A stretch of 47,929 nucleotides of DNA from Mycobacterium szulgai. GTDB lineage: Bacteria; Actinomycetota; Actinomycetes; Mycobacteriales; Mycobacteriaceae. Each line of letters opens with the position of its first letter. Position 1 is the stretch's first letter. Below, piece by piece: positions 1-8,994 of the stretch. Made by a program: the position numbers and the translations under genes. The notes under the pieces were generated by a model. That model did no database searches, had not been told where the DNA came from, and saw nothing but the letters and a program-made list of their open reading frames with translations. The DNA lies in assembly GCF_002116635.1 (NCBI RefSeq), contig NZ_LQPW01000062.1, forward strand, positions 1 through 47,929, read 5' to 3'.

Positions 1-3000
1 GGTGCCTCCGGTGCGGCCGGCTCGGGTGCGGTCGGGTTGACCGGCGGCGTCGGGGGTACCGGTGGAGCGGGCGGGGCCGGTGGCGCCAAGGGCCTGCTGT
101 TCGGTGCCGGCGGGGTCGGCGGGCACGGCGGTGATGGCGGCGCCGGCGGCGCGGGCGGAAACGGCGGCTCCGGCGACGGCGCAATCGGCGGTGACGGCGG
201 CACGGGCGGCGGTGGAGGGATCGCTGGTGCCGGCGGTGCGGCCGGTGCCGGCGGCGGCACCGCTGGGACCGCGGGCACCGGTGGTACCGGCGGTGCGGGC
301 GGCACCGGCGGTACGGGCAGCGCCGGCGCGGGCACCCTGGCCGATGGAACTGGTAACGAAGGCTTTGCGGGCGGGGACGGGGGCGCCGGCGGAGCGGGCG
401 GCAACGCAATCGCCGGTGGTGGCAACGGCAACGGCGGCGCCGGGGGCAACGGCGGCCTCGGCGGCGCCGGCGGCACCGGCCGATCCGGCGTCGACCTCGG
501 TGCCGCCGTCGGCAATGGCGGTGCCGGCGGCCACGGCGGGACGGCCGGTGCGGGCGGGCAAGCCGGCACCGGTGGTAGCGGCGGCGCCCAGGGCGCTGCC
601 GGGACTGGCGGGACCGGCGGTACCGGCGGAAACGGGGGTGCCGGAGCCAACGCGGCCACCGTGCTGGCCGACGGCACCGGCAGCGACGGCGGCAACGGCG
701 GCAACGGCGGCGCAGGCGGGGCCGGCGGCAACGGAATCGCCGGTGGCAGCAACGGTAACGGCGGAACGGGCGGGAACGGCGGCACCGGCGGCACCGGCGC
801 CAACGGCCAGTCGGGCCTCGGCCTGAGCACAGCCGGCGGGGCCGGTGGCGCCGGAGGGACCGGCGGCACGGCCGGTGCAGGCGGCCAGGTCGGCAGCGGC
901 GGCACCGGCGGCACCAGCGGCTCGGCCGGAACCGGCGGCACCGGCGGGACCGGCGGAAACGGCGGCGCCGGCGACAACGCCACCACGGCTCTCGCCGACG
1001 GCACCGGCAGCGACGGGTTCGCTGGCGGGTCCGGCGGCCGTGGCGGCCAAGGCGGCAACAGCCAAGGCGGCACCAACGGCAGCGGCGGCAACGGCGGCAA
1101 CGGCGGCACCGGCGGCACCGGCGCCAACGGCCAGTCCGGCGTCGGCCAGGGAGTAGCCGGCGGGAACGGCGGCACCGGCGGTACCGGCGGCGAAGCCGGT
1201 GCAGGTGGCCAGGCCGGCGATCTCGGCACCGGGGGCGCCCACGGCACTGGAGGCACCGGAGGCGCCGGCGGCGGTGGGGGCACCGGCGGCGACGGCGACA
1301 GCGCCACCACCAATCTGGCCGACGGCACCGGCAACGACGGGTTCGCCGGCGGCGCCGGGGGCGCCGGAGGTGCGGGTGGGGGAAGTTCCGACGGCGGCAC
1401 AAACGGCCACGGCGGCCTTGGCGGCAACGGCGGCAACGGCGGCAACGGCGCCGACGGGAGATCCGGCGTCGGGCTCGGCGCAGCCGGCGGCAACGGGGGC
1501 GGTGGAGGCGCCGGCGGCTCCGCCGGCGCCGGCGGCCAAACCGGTAACGGCGGTACCGGCGTCTACCACGGCGCAGCGGGCTCGGGCGGCAATGGCGGCA
1601 ATGGCGGCACCGGCGGAGCCGGCGACAACGCCACCGGGACGTTGGCCAACGGCACCGGCAACACGGGCTACGCCGGCGGGGCCGGCGGTGCCGGCGGCGA
1701 CGGCGGCGCGGGCGGCCACCCCGAGACCGGCATCGGTGACGGCTTCCGCGGCACCAACGGCAGCGGTGGCAATGGCGGCATCGGCGGCGCCGGCGGCACC
1801 GGCGCCCACGGCGCCGACGGCGACTCAGCCACCGCCGCCGGCAGCGGCGGAGCGGGCGGCACCGGCGGTGCCGCCGGAGCGGCCGGCCAAGCCGGCGCCG
1901 GTGGCGACGGTGGCGCCAATGGGTCCGCCGGCACCGGCGGGACCGGAGGGACCGGCGGCGATGGTGGCATCGGCGCCGATGCCACAACGACTCTGGCCGA
2001 TGGCACCGGTGCAGTTGGCGGAGCTGGCGGGGGCGGCGGGGACGGCGGCCAGGGCGGCAGCGGCGTCGGCGGCACCAACGGCAATGGCGGCAAGGGCGGA
2101 AACGGCGGCGACGGCGGCACCGGAGGCACTGGAGCCGCCGGACCCGAATCGGGCAGCGACGGCGGCGACGGCGGAAGCGGAGGAAACTCGGGCGCGGGCG
2201 GCCATGCCGGCACCGGCGGAACCGGTGGCTCCGAGGGCAATGGCGGCACGGGAGGCACGGGAGGCGCCGGCGGCGCGGGAGGCGACGGGGCCACCCACAA
2301 CGCGTCCGGCGCCGGCGGCACCGGAGGCAACGGGGGCAACGGCGGCGACGCCAACGGCACCGGCAGCACCGGTGGTCGGGGTGGCATCGGCGGCACCGGC
2401 GGCAACGCTGGCACTAACCAAACGGCCATCACCCCCACCGGTATTGCCGGGGCCGGCGACCACGGCGGCAATGGCGGCAACGGCGGCAACGGCGGTACCG
2501 CAACCGGCACCGGGAGCACCGGAGGCGACGGTGGCGTCGGCGGTGCGGGCGGGGGAGGCAATTACAACTACACCGGCGGCAACGGCGGCAACGGCGGCAA
2601 GGGCGGCACCGGCGCCGCGGGCGGCGGCAACGGCGGCGGCGGCGGGCTCGGTGGCTCCGCGTCAGCGTATGGCTCCGGCGGCACCGGCGGCACCGGCGGT
2701 GCCGGCGGGGATGCGACCGGCGCCAGTGGCACCGGCGGCGACGGCGGCGACGGCGGCACCGGCGGCTATGGCCTCTATGCATCTAGCTCGACCACCGGGA
2801 TTGGCGGTAACGGCGGCAACGGCGGCAACGGCGGTTATGGCGCCAGCGCTGGTGGGGCAGGCGGCGCCGGCGGGACTGGCGGCGGCGGCGGTTTCGGCGC
2901 TTACAGCGCCGCCTACGCCGGCACCGGAGGCAACGGCGGGCTGGGCGGCAACGGCGGCGAAGGTGGCAATACCGGCGCTGGTGGCACCAATGGCAGCGGC

Positions 3001-4068
3001 GGAAACGGCGGAACCGGCGGGTGGGGCGGTGCGGGCTCTAGTGGCGTCGTCGACGCCAACGGCAACCCCCTCAGCCAGGTGGGCAACGGCGGCAACGGCG
3101 GTGACGCGGGCGGCGGTGGCGCGGCCGGCACCGGAGGTGTCGGTGGCGCAGATGGCAAGGGCGGGTACGGCGGCGGCGGCGGCTTAGGCGGCTTCGGCGG
3201 CTTCTCCACCAGCCAAACTGGCGGCACCGGCGGCAACGGTGGCAACTCCACCAGCCCCGGCGGCATCGGCGGCACCGGCGGACAGGGCGGCGTTGGCGGC
3301 AACAATGGCGGAACCGGCGGAACCGGCGGAAGCGGCGGCACCGGATATGTCACCGGCGGCACCGGCGGACAGGGCGGGACGGGCAGTAGCTTTGGCCTGA
3401 GTCCCGCAGGCGCCGGCGGCACGGGCGGGACCGGCGGCGACGCCATCGGCCCCAACGGGACGGGCGGTGTGGGTGGGGCTGGCGGCGCTGGTGGGCAGTC
3501 GTTCGCAAGCCCCAACAACGGGACTGGTACCCCTGGCGCCAACGGCGGCGATGGCGGAGCGGGCGGCAACGGGACGGTAGCCGGCGGGACGGGCGGGGCC
3601 GGCGGCACCGGCGGAGCCGGCGGCGCGGGCCCGAATGGCGGCGGTGCGGGCAAGGGCGGCAACGGCGGACTGGGTGGCGACGGCACGGCTGCCGGAAGCA
3701 CCGGGGGCGACGGCGGCGCCGGTGGTACCGGCGGCGTCGGCGGTACGGGTGATGCCACCGGCATCGGTTCGACCGAGACGAGAACCGGCGGCGCCGGAGG
3801 CGATGGTGGCACTGGCGGCGCCGGCGGTTCCGGCGGCGTCGGTGGTACGGGTGGCGCCGGCGGCACCGGCGGCACGGGCGGCAACGGCGGCCAAATTGGC
3901 TCTACCCTCGGCGTCCCGGGAACGGTTGGCAACGCCGGCGCACCCCCGACGGGCACCACCGGTGGCGACGGCGGAGATCCCGGCACCGGAGGAGACGGCG
4001 CAACGCTAAGCGGCGGCGGGCTGATCGGCGACGGCGGGGCAGGCGGGACGGGCGGGGCAGGCGGCTAA
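1..4068 (+). CDS. PE_PGRS family protein, C-terminal PGRS part (5' end outside window)
   Basis: The frame is open from base 1 to a TAA at 4066-4068 and encodes more than 1,350 residues that are almost entirely Gly-Gly-Ala/Asn/Thr/Asp triplets, the hallmark of the mycobacterial PGRS domain. The N-terminal PE domain is not in the window, so the start is unknown. Between about 330 and 2110 the Gly-rich sequence has a higher-order repeat marked by L-A-D/N-G-T-G-N/S (see repeat entry); after that it becomes irregular, with short Tyr/Ser-rich interruptions. It ends on a PGRS motif with no non-repetitive C-terminal domain. Proteins of this family are exported by ESX/type VII systems and lie at the mycomembrane or surface; the specific role here is unknown. 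Its stop lies 2 bp from the convergent stop of the next gene, with no room for a separate terminator. The family is certain; the ortholog is not assigned. Confidence 0.95.
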   Translation, partial: GASGAAGSGAVGLTGGVGGTGGAGGAGGAKGLLFGAGGVGGHGGDGGAGGAGGNGGSGDGAIGGDGGTGGGGGIAGAGGAAGAGGGTAGTAGTGGTGGAGGTGGTGSAGAGTLADGTGNEGFAGGDGGAGGAGGNAIAGGGNGNGGAGGNGGLGGAGGTGRSGVDLGAAVGNGGAGGHGGTAGAGGQAGTGGSGGAQGAAGTGGTGGTGGNGGAGANAATVLADGTGSDGGNGGNGGAGGAGGNGIAGGSNGNGGTGGNGGTGGTGANGQSGLGLSTAGGAGGAGGTGGTAGAGGQVGSGGTGGTSGSAGTGGTGGTGGNGGAGDNATTALADGTGSDGFAGGSGGRGGQGGNSQGGTNGSGGNGGNGGTGGTGANGQSGVGQGVAGGNGGTGGTGGEAGAGGQAGDLGTGGAHGTGGTGGAGGGGGTGGDGDSATTNLADGTGNDGFAGGAGGAGGAGGGSSDGGTNGHGGLGGNGGNGGNGADGRSGVGLGAAGGNGGGGGAGGSAGAGGQTGNGGTGVYHGAAGSGGNGGNGGTGGAGDNATGTLANGTGNTGYAGGAGGAGGDGGAGGHPETGIGDGFRGTNGSGGNGGIGGAGGTGAHGADGDSATAAGSGGAGGTGGAAGAAGQAGAGGDGGANGSAGTGGTGGTGGDGGIGADATTTLADGTGAVGGAGGGGGDGGQGGSGVGGTNGNGGKGGNGGDGGTGGTGAAGPESGSDGGDGGSGGNSGAGGHAGTGGTGGSEGNGGTGGTGGAGGAGGDGATHNASGAGGTGGNGGNGGDANGTGSTGGRGGIGGTGGNAGTNQTAITPTGIAGAGDHGGNGGNGGNGGTATGTGSTGGDGGVGGAGGGGNYNYTGGNGGNGGKGGTGAAGGGNGGGGGLGGSASAYGSGGTGGTGGAGGDATGASGTGGDGGDGGTGGYGLYASSSTTGIGGNGGNGGNGGYGASAGGAGGAGGTGGGGGFGAYSAAYAGTGGNGGLGGNGGEGGNTGAGGTNGSGGNGGTGGWGGAGSSGVVDANGNPLSQVGNGGNGGDAGGGGAAGTGGVGGADGKGGYGGGGGLGGFGGFSTSQTGGTGGNGGNSTSPGGIGGTGGQGGVGGNNGGTGGTGGSGGTGYVTGGTGGQGGTGSSFGLSPAGAGGTGGTGGDAIGPNGTGGVGGAGGAGGQSFASPNNGTGTPGANGGDGGAGGNGTVAGGTGGAGGTGGAGGAGPNGGGAGKGGNGGLGGDGTAAGSTGGDGGAGGTGGVGGTGDATGIGSTETRTGGAGGDGGTGGAGGSGGVGGTGGAGGTGGTGGNGGQIGSTLGVPGTVGNAGAPPTGTTGGDGGDPGTGGDGATLSGGGLIGDGGAGGTGGAGG
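337..2110 (+). repeat. Higher-order tandem repeat inside PGRS domain (~327 bp unit, six copies)
   Basis: The anchor motif L-A-D/N-G-T-G begins at 337, 664, 991, 1315, 1642 and 1993. The spacings are 327, 327, 324, 327 and 351 bp, or about 109 residues. Each unit runs LADGTG, a Gly-rich block, a G-x-N-G-x-GG block, a variable S-G-V-x-L-G or similar stretch, A-G-A-G-G-Q/H, then G-T-G-G repeats and a Thr-rich lead-in to the next LADGTG. The fifth copy is about 24 bp longer. Copies have diverged in sequence but kept nearly the same length. Confidence 0.85.
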
Positions 4069-4070
4069 CC

Positions 4071-5183
4071 CTAGAGCCGCCACCACGGGTTGAACCGCAA
4101 CGGCGTCGTCGGATCGACGCGCTGACCGGGCAACGGCACCGCCACCTGAACATCGGCGTCATCGGCGGCCGTCAGCACCCGCTCAACCGGCTCGGCCCAC
4201 GGATGCGGCGCCAGCCGGAACGTGCCCCAGTGAATCGGTACCAGCAGCCCCGATTCACTGACATCCAGGTGCGCCCGCACAGCTTCCTCGGGGTTCATGT
4301 GGATGTCGGGCCAGGCCGTGTGGTACGCGCCGATCGGCATCAGCGTCAGGTCGAACGGCCCATGATCAGCGCCGATCTGCGCGAAGCTCTTGGTGTATCC
4401 GGTGTCACCGCCGAAGTACGCGCGACGGCTGGGCCCGACAAACGCCCACGACGCCCACAGCGTGTTGTTCCGGGTGAAGAAACGCCCGGAGAAATGCCGC
4501 GCCGGCACGCAAATGACGGTGAGCTCGTCGACCTGAGCACTTTCATTCCAGTCCAGCTCGACGATCCGATGCTTCGGAATCCCCCACGACCGCAGATGGG
4601 CGCCCACCCCGAGCGGTACGAAGAACGGGGCACGCTGGCTGCGCGCCAGCGCCGTGATCGTATCGATGTCCAGGTGGTCGTAGTGGTCGTGGCTGATGAC
4701 AACCGCGTCGACGGCGGGCAGGCCTTCCAGTTGCACCGGCGGCGGATGCAGCCGCTGTGGACCGACGATGTCCGACGGCGAACAACGATTGCTCCACACC
4801 GGATCCGTAAGCACGCGGTAGCCGTCGATTTCCAGCAGCGCGGTCGAATGGCCGAACCAGCTCACGGCGAGCCGGCTGGCTTCGCCGCGGTAGATCTCGG
4901 GAGCTGCCAACGGGATCGGCGCAGGGGGACGGCTAGCCTTGCGCGCCGCGAGCAACTCCCAGCCGATGAGCCGCAACTGCTCACGGTCCATCAAGTACAG
5001 CGAGGACGGGTCGAGGTTGACAAAGGAACCGTCACGGTAGTTCGGCGACGCCTCCGCAGCCGCCTCAAGGGACGCCGGGTCGGCGCCAAGTGCCGCAGGC
5101 GCACCGTGCAGCGCACGCAAAAGCCAGCTGCCTGCCGCCAGCGAGGCGGTACCGGCCGCCAGTCGCAGCACTCGGGCCGTCAT
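4071..5183 (-). CDS. Metallo-beta-lactamase-fold hydrolase, Rv0906-like (NAPE-PLD type)
   Basis: This 370-residue protein matches the length and character of mycobacterial Rv0906. The metal-binding signature S-H-D-H-Y-D-H-L-D lies at about residues 162-170, preceded by the strand S-W-F-G-H-S-T, and later metal ligands are suggested by P-A-R-H-F-S-G, G-G-D-T-G-Y and P-I-H-W-G-T-F. This arrangement is typical of the UlaG / N-acyl-phosphatidylethanolamine phospholipase D branch, so a binuclear zinc hydrolase acting on a lipid phosphodiester is plausible but unproven. A hydrophobic, Ala-rich N-terminus (residues 5-35) could be a signal or membrane anchor. The ATG at 5183 was chosen because longer forms would run through echA6; it lies 5 bp after the echA6 stop, so the two genes are probably co-transcribed and translationally coupled. 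Confidence 0.88.
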   Translation of the reverse strand: MTARVLRLAAGTASLAAGSWLLRALHGAPAALGADPASLEAAAEASPNYRDGSFVNLDPSSLYLMDREQLRLIGWELLAARKASRPPAPIPLAAPEIYRGEASRLAVSWFGHSTALLEIDGYRVLTDPVWSNRCSPSDIVGPQRLHPPPVQLEGLPAVDAVVISHDHYDHLDIDTITALARSQRAPFFVPLGVGAHLRSWGIPKHRIVELDWNESAQVDELTVICVPARHFSGRFFTRNNTLWASWAFVGPSRRAYFGGDTGYTKSFAQIGADHGPFDLTLMPIGAYHTAWPDIHMNPEEAVRAHLDVSESGLLVPIHWGTFRLAPHPWAEPVERVLTAADDADVQVAVPLPGQRVDPTTPLRFNPWWRL

Positions 5184-5188
5184 GACGA

Positions 5189-5923
5189 TTACGCCCCCTG
5201 AAAGTTCGGCGGCCGCTTCTCCACCCGAGCGACCTGTGCCTCGATCACATCCTGGCTGCCCCACGCCTTGTCGAACAGCTCTTTGTGCACCGGTTCGGGT
5301 TCCTCGATGGACCCGTCGTCGTTGAGTACCCGTTTGGCGTGCTGAATCGCCAGCGGCGCCAGACCCGCAATATCGGCCGCCCACGCCTGGGCATCGGCCA
5401 GCGTTCCGATCCGGTTGGCCATTCCGGTGAGCAGCGCGGTCTCGGCGTCCAGCTTCTCCGCGGTCAGCAACATCGCGCGGGCCCGACCGTGACCAACCAG
5501 CGACGACAGCCGGCGGATACTCCAATTATCCAGGGCCAGACCGTATTTCGATGTCGGGAACTGGAAAAACGCATCCGGTGCGATGACCCGTAGATCACAC
5601 TGCATGGCCAGCTGCAGCCCGGCACCGATCGCGGGCCCGTTGATGGCGCCGATCACCGGTATCAGCGTCGCGTCCAGCACACGATGCAGTTCGACGAGCC
5701 GGTCAGGGTAATCCGCGGCGAACGCGTCCCCGCTCAGGTCGGCTCCGGCGCAGAACACCGTGCCCTGGCCGGTCAACACGATGGCCCGGATGGAGCCACC
5801 ACTACCGGCTTTGAGCACCGCCTCCCGCAACTCCTCGACGAGCTGGGAATTCAGGGCGTTGCGCCGCTCGGGCCGCTGCAGCTCAATGGTCAGAACCGCT
5901 TCGGTCTGGGTGATACCGATCAT
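5189..5923 (-). CDS. echA6: Enoyl-CoA hydratase/isomerase family protein EchA6
   Basis: This 244-residue crotonase-fold protein has the oxyanion-hole segments around R-N-A-L-N-S, G-A-D-L-S-G and I-N-G-P-A-I-G-A-G. Length, sequence start (M-I-G-I-T-Q-T-E) and the flanking accD3 and Rv0906-like genes identify it as EchA6. In M. tuberculosis EchA6 is reported to bind acyl-CoA without normal hydratase activity and to feed fatty acids into FAS-II for mycolic acids; that role is carried over here by orthology. A longer GTG frame from 6046 would overlap accD3 on the other strand and is rejected. Its leader is very short: the palindromic TATATA box ends 11 bp before the ATG. The Rv0906-like gene follows 5 bp downstream. 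Confidence 0.93.
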   Translation of the reverse strand: MIGITQTEAVLTIELQRPERRNALNSQLVEELREAVLKAGSGGSIRAIVLTGQGTVFCAGADLSGDAFAADYPDRLVELHRVLDATLIPVIGAINGPAIGAGLQLAMQCDLRVIAPDAFFQFPTSKYGLALDNWSIRRLSSLVGHGRARAMLLTAEKLDAETALLTGMANRIGTLADAQAWAADIAGLAPLAIQHAKRVLNDDGSIEEPEPVHKELFDKAWGSQDVIEAQVARVEKRPPNFQGA

Positions 5924-5930
5924 GGGGGCC

Positions 5931-5951
5931 AGGATATATAGCCTCGTGCGT
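5931..5951. promoter_or_regulatory. Shared divergent promoter of echA6 and accD3 with palindromic TATATA box
   Basis: Only 28 bp separate the two divergent start codons. The single good -10 candidate is TATATA at 5935-5940, which reads the same on both strands. Toward accD3 the box ends 5-6 nt before the first in-frame GTG (5946), suggesting a leaderless or nearly leaderless message. Toward echA6 a start site near 5928-5929 would leave a 5-6 nt leader. No -35 element is needed for this reading. This is inference from sequence only. Confidence 0.45.
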
Positions 5952-7433
5952 GTGAGCCGGATCACGACCGACCAACTGCGCGACGCGGTACTGGACGAGG
6001 GCTCGTTCATCAGCTGGGACAGCAAGCCGCTGCACGTGCCGATCACCGACGCCTACGCGCGGGAACTGGCCGATGCCCGCGCCGCCACCGGCCGCGACGA
6101 ATCCGTGCTGACCGGCGAGGGCAGCGTCTTCGGGCGCCGAGTGGCCGTAGTGGTCTGCGAGTTCGACTTCCTGGGCGGGTCCATCGGGGTGGCCGCGGCC
6201 GAACGGATCGCCGCCGCCGTCGCGCGGGCGACCGCTGAGCGGCTGCCGCTGCTGGCCTCGCCCAGCTCCGGCGGCACCCGCATGCAGGAGGGCACCGTCG
6301 CGTTTCTGCAGATGGTCAAGATCGCCGCCGCCGTCGAATTACACAAGCGGGCACACCTGCCGTACCTGGTGTATTTGCGAAACCCGACCACCGGAGGCGT
6401 TTTCGCGTCCTGGGGTTCGCTGGGACATGTCACCGTCGCCGAGCCGGGCGCGCTGATCGGCTTTCTCGGGCCGCGGGTGTACGAGCTGTTGTACGGCGAG
6501 CCGTTTCCGCCGGGCATTCAGACGGCGGAAAATCTGCAGCAACACGGGGTCATCGATGGCGTCGTCGCACTCGAGCGGCTGCGACGGACGCTGGATCGTG
6601 CACTGACGGTGATCACCGACGCCCCCGAGCCAGCGCCGGCCAAGCCGCCGCCCGCGCCGATATCCGATGTGCCGGCCTGGGATTCGGTGATCGCGTCGCG
6701 CCGCCCGGACCGCCCGGATGTCAGGCAGCTGCTGCAACACGGCGCCACCGCCGTAGTGCCGCTGGCCGGCACCGGGCACGGCGAGGCGGCGACGACCCTG
6801 CTGGCGCTCGCCCGTCTGTCGGGCCAGCCGGCGGTGGTCCTCGGCCAGCAGCGCGTCGGCGGCGGGATCGTCGGACCCGAGTCCCTGCGAGCGGCCCGGC
6901 GCGGCATGGCGTTGGCCGCCGGGCTACGGCTACCGCTGGTGCTGGTGATCGACACGGCCGGACCGGCGCTGTCGGCGGAAGCCGAGGAGGGTGGTCTGGC
7001 CGGCCAGATCGCCCAGTGCCTGGCCGAACTCGTGACGTTGGATACGCCGACGGTGTCGGTGCTGCTGGGCCAGGGCAGCGGCGGTCCCGCGCTGGCCATG
7101 GTCCCCGCCGACCGAGTGCTGGCCGCGCTGCACGGCTGGCTGGCGCCGCTACCGCCCGAGGGCGCCAGCGCCATCGTTTTCCGCGACACCGCGCACGCCC
7201 CTGAACTCGCCGCCGCACAAGGCATTCGGTCGGCAGACTTGCTTGAGTCCGGGATCGTCGACGCGATCGTGCCTGAGCTTCCCGAAGCCGCCGATGAGCC
7301 GGTCGAGTTCTCGGTACGGCTATCCCGCGCCATAGCCGCCGAGCTGGCCGCGCTGCGGGATACTCCAGCAGCCGAACGCACAGCCGCGCGATTGCAGCGG
7401 TACCGCAGCATCGGGGTCCCCCGCGACACATAA
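5952..7433 (+). CDS. accD3: Acyl-CoA carboxylase carboxyltransferase subunit AccD3
   Basis: This 493-residue protein resembles M. tuberculosis AccD3 throughout (start V-S-R-I-T-T-D-Q-L). It holds two crotonase-like halves, like bacterial AccD and AccA joined. The first half carries [12 protein letters not shown] at about residues 103-114, close to the E. coli AccD motif, and then [14 protein letters not shown]. The second half has the glycine-rich [11 protein letters not shown] stretch typical of the AccA half. A zinc-ribbon N-terminus is not evident. It probably transfers a carboxyl group from biotin to an acyl-CoA for fatty acid synthesis; its biotinylated partner lies elsewhere and the substrate is unproven. 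The GTG at 5952 matches the known family start; GTG 5946 is an alternative. Confidence 0.92.
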   Translation: MSRITTDQLRDAVLDEGSFISWDSKPLHVPITDAYARELADARAATGRDESVLTGEGSVFGRRVAVVVCEFDFLGGSIGVAAAERIAAAVARATAERLPLLASPSSGGTRMQEGTVAFLQMVKIAAAVELHKRAHLPYLVYLRNPTTGGVFASWGSLGHVTVAEPGALIGFLGPRVYELLYGEPFPPGIQTAENLQQHGVIDGVVALERLRRTLDRALTVITDAPEPAPAKPPPAPISDVPAWDSVIASRRPDRPDVRQLLQHGATAVVPLAGTGHGEAATTLLALARLSGQPAVVLGQQRVGGGIVGPESLRAARRGMALAAGLRLPLVLVIDTAGPALSAEAEEGGLAGQIAQCLAELVTLDTPTVSVLLGQGSGGPALAMVPADRVLAALHGWLAPLPPEGASAIVFRDTAHAPELAAAQGIRSADLLESGIVDAIVPELPEAADEPVEFSVRLSRAIAAELAALRDTPAAERTAARLQRYRSIGVPRDT

Positions 7434-7472
7434 CCACGGCACACGAAACGCCGAAAAACCTGTGCCAGGCTT

Positions 7473-8372
7473 ATGTCTGGACGAAACTCACCAGCAGGCC
7501 ATGACGTCCTACCGTGCGTGAGAGACCTGATTGTCGGCAGTGAGGCTTTGCGCGCAGGCAAGCTGACCAGGTACCAGCTGCGGACCAGCTTCCGCCCCAT
7601 CTACCCCGGCATTTACCTGAGGCGCCACGTCGAACCCACGCTGCGAATCCGCAGCGAAGCCGCGTGGCTGTGGTCGGGCCGGCGCGGCGTCCTTGCCGGG
7701 CTGGCCGCTGCGGCACTGCACGGCTCCAATTGGATCGACGACGACGGCCCCGTAGAGCTGATCTGGCGCAATCAGCATGCGCCCCACGGCGTGCTCACCC
7801 GCAATCAGCGGCTGGACGCCAAGGAAGTCACCCGCGTCGCCGGCCTGCCGGTAACCACGCCGGCACGCACGGCATTCGACCTGGGACGGCAACACTCCCC
7901 CGCAACTGCGGTGGCCCGACTCGACGCACTCATGCGGGCCACGCCGTTCGCCATCGAGGAGGTACTGCTGCTCACCAGGCGACACCCGCGAGCCCGACAA
8001 GTGCGCCAGCTCAGACAGGTTCTGCCCCGCATAGATGCCGGCGCGGCTTCACCGAAGGAGACTTGGCTGCGGCTAACGCTTATCGACGCGGGCTTGCCCA
8101 CCCCGCAGACGCAGATACCGGTGGTAGCCAACTACCGGACGGTCGCGTTCCTCGATATGGGCTGGGAAGAGGTCAAGGTCGCAGTCGAGTACGACGGCGA
8201 CCAGCACCGCACCAATCGGCGTCAGTACGTGCGAGATATGCGCCGGCTGAAGACACTCGAGGAGCTTGGCTGGATCGTCATCCGCGTAGTCGCCGAGGAC
8301 CGGCCCGAAAGCATTGTGCGCAAAGCCCGCGAGGCGCTGCGCCGCCGCGGATACCGTCAGCCCACCAAATAA
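7473..8372 (+). CDS. AbiEi-like winged-helix / DUF559 endonuclease-fold fusion protein
   Basis: This is a 299-residue protein. The first ~60 residues look like the winged-helix domain of AbiEi-type antitoxins (L-T-R-Y-Q-L-R, then Y-P-G-I-Y-L-R-R). The C-terminal ~110 residues look like the Vsr/DUF559 restriction-endonuclease-like fold, with core F-L-D-M-G-W, V-A-V-E-Y-D-G-D-Q-H and the following R-D-M-R-R-L-K-T-L-E-E-L-G-W. The acidic residues D and E of the D...ExD pattern are present. Such lone fusions are common in actinobacteria and their function is not established; no AbiEii toxin gene sits beside it. An internal GTG at 7518 is an alternative start. Its 3' end overlaps the convergent TetR gene by 16 bp. 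Whether it is an active nuclease cannot be told from sequence. Confidence 0.75.
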   Translation: MSGRNSPAGHDVLPCVRDLIVGSEALRAGKLTRYQLRTSFRPIYPGIYLRRHVEPTLRIRSEAAWLWSGRRGVLAGLAAAALHGSNWIDDDGPVELIWRNQHAPHGVLTRNQRLDAKEVTRVAGLPVTTPARTAFDLGRQHSPATAVARLDALMRATPFAIEEVLLLTRRHPRARQVRQLRQVLPRIDAGAASPKETWLRLTLIDAGLPTPQTQIPVVANYRTVAFLDMGWEEVKVAVEYDGDQHRTNRRQYVRDMRRLKTLEELGWIVIRVVAEDRPESIVRKAREALRRRGYRQPTK

Positions 8373-8899
8373 CGCTGGATCGTCGGGCCCAGCCACTCGA
8401 CCACCTCGTCACGCGACATCTCGACAACCGGCGGTAGCCGTAACACGAAGCGGCACAACGCAAGTCCTAGAATCTGCGTGGCAATGAGGCCCGCTCGTCG
8501 CGCCGCCTCGCCGGCCGGCACCAGCGCTGCGACCAGCGGCTGCAATTGCGTCCCAAAGATCTCCCGCATCCGTTGCGCCGCTTCTTCGTTGGTGGTGGCA
8601 CAGCGCAGCAGAATCACCAGCGCCTCGTCACCCTCCCAGCGCTCGAAGAAGTGGCGGACCAACGTCGAACCGACCTCGGCGCGGTCAATGGAGTCCAAAG
8701 ACGGAAACCGCAGATCGAACTCGACCGCGGCGGCGAACAACTTGTCCTTGTTGCCGTAGTAGCGCATCACCATCGCGGGATCGATCCCGGCGTCGGCGGC
8801 GATCGCCCGAATCGTGGCCGCCTGAAAGCCTGCCATGCCGAACCGTTCCCGCGCCGCGGCCAGGATTACGGCCTTGGTTTCTTCCGACGATCTGCGCAT
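8357..8899 (-). CDS. TetR/AcrR family transcriptional regulator
   Basis: This 180-residue protein has a classic TetR N-terminal helix-turn-helix at about residues 10-50: K-A-V-I-L-A-A-A-R-E-R-F, then A-T-I-R-A-I-A-A-D-A-G-I and M-V-M-R-Y-Y-G-N-K-D-K-L-F. The ligand-binding half ends R-F-V-L-R-L-P-P-V-V-E-M. It is divergent from the FAD monooxygenase at 8995, and the 95-bp gap holds three operator-like sites, so it most likely represses itself and that gene. The ATG at 8899 lies 7 nt downstream of a TACAAT -10 element, which suggests leaderless transcription. A longer frame from 8950 would consume the operator region and is rejected. The ligand is unknown, though a substrate of the monooxygenase or the nearby exporter would fit. 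Confidence 0.9.
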   Translation of the reverse strand: MRRSSEETKAVILAAARERFGMAGFQAATIRAIAADAGIDPAMVMRYYGNKDKLFAAAVEFDLRFPSLDSIDRAEVGSTLVRHFFERWEGDEALVILLRCATTNEEAAQRMREIFGTQLQPLVAALVPAGEAARRAGLIATQILGLALCRFVLRLPPVVEMSRDEVVEWLGPTIQRYLVG

Positions 8900-8994
8900 G
8901 TCAACAATTGTAGGCCAACAAGTGTTGACATCACCAGCCCGACACGCCACCCTGGAGTTATGCCAACAAGCGTTGACTATCCAGAGGAGGAACC
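8900..8994. promoter_or_regulatory. TetR-type operators and divergent promoters between TetR and FAD monooxygenase genes
   Basis: Three related sites are visible. O1 at 8900-8913 contains gtcaacaattg. O2 at 8915-8929 is ccaacaagtgttgac, whose core is the palindrome caaca-ag-tgttg. O3 at 8963-8977 is ccaacaagcgttgac, identical to O2 except for one base. O1 and O2 together also form a larger inverted repeat (11 of 12 arm positions match). A TACAAT -10 for the TetR gene (8907-8912, minus strand) lies inside O1. A TTGACA -35 for the monooxygenase (8925-8930, plus strand) lies inside O2, with CACCCT 17 bp on as a weak -10. The monooxygenase ribosome binding site is gaggagg at 8984-8990. Confidence 0.65.

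Noticed and set aside
1668..3986. Long Pro-rich and Ala-rich open frames on the opposite strand and other frames of the PGRS gene
   Set aside because: They are by-products of the GGC/GGN repeat composition, have no start signals, and resemble no known protein. The same applies to those opposite the other two PE_PGRS genes.
1..4068. Array-like repetition suggestive of CRISPR or minisatellite
   Set aside because: The repeats keep one reading frame coding Gly-Gly-X, there are no unique spacers, and no cas genes are present.
4203..5201. Open frame opposite the Rv0906-like gene
   Set aside because: It is antisense to a well-conserved metallo-beta-lactamase-fold protein, and its own product is Arg/Gln-rich without any domain.
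5924..6046. N-terminal extension of echA6 from GTG 6046
   Set aside because: It would overlap accD3 on the other strand and add 41 residues absent from the family; the ATG at 5923 fits.
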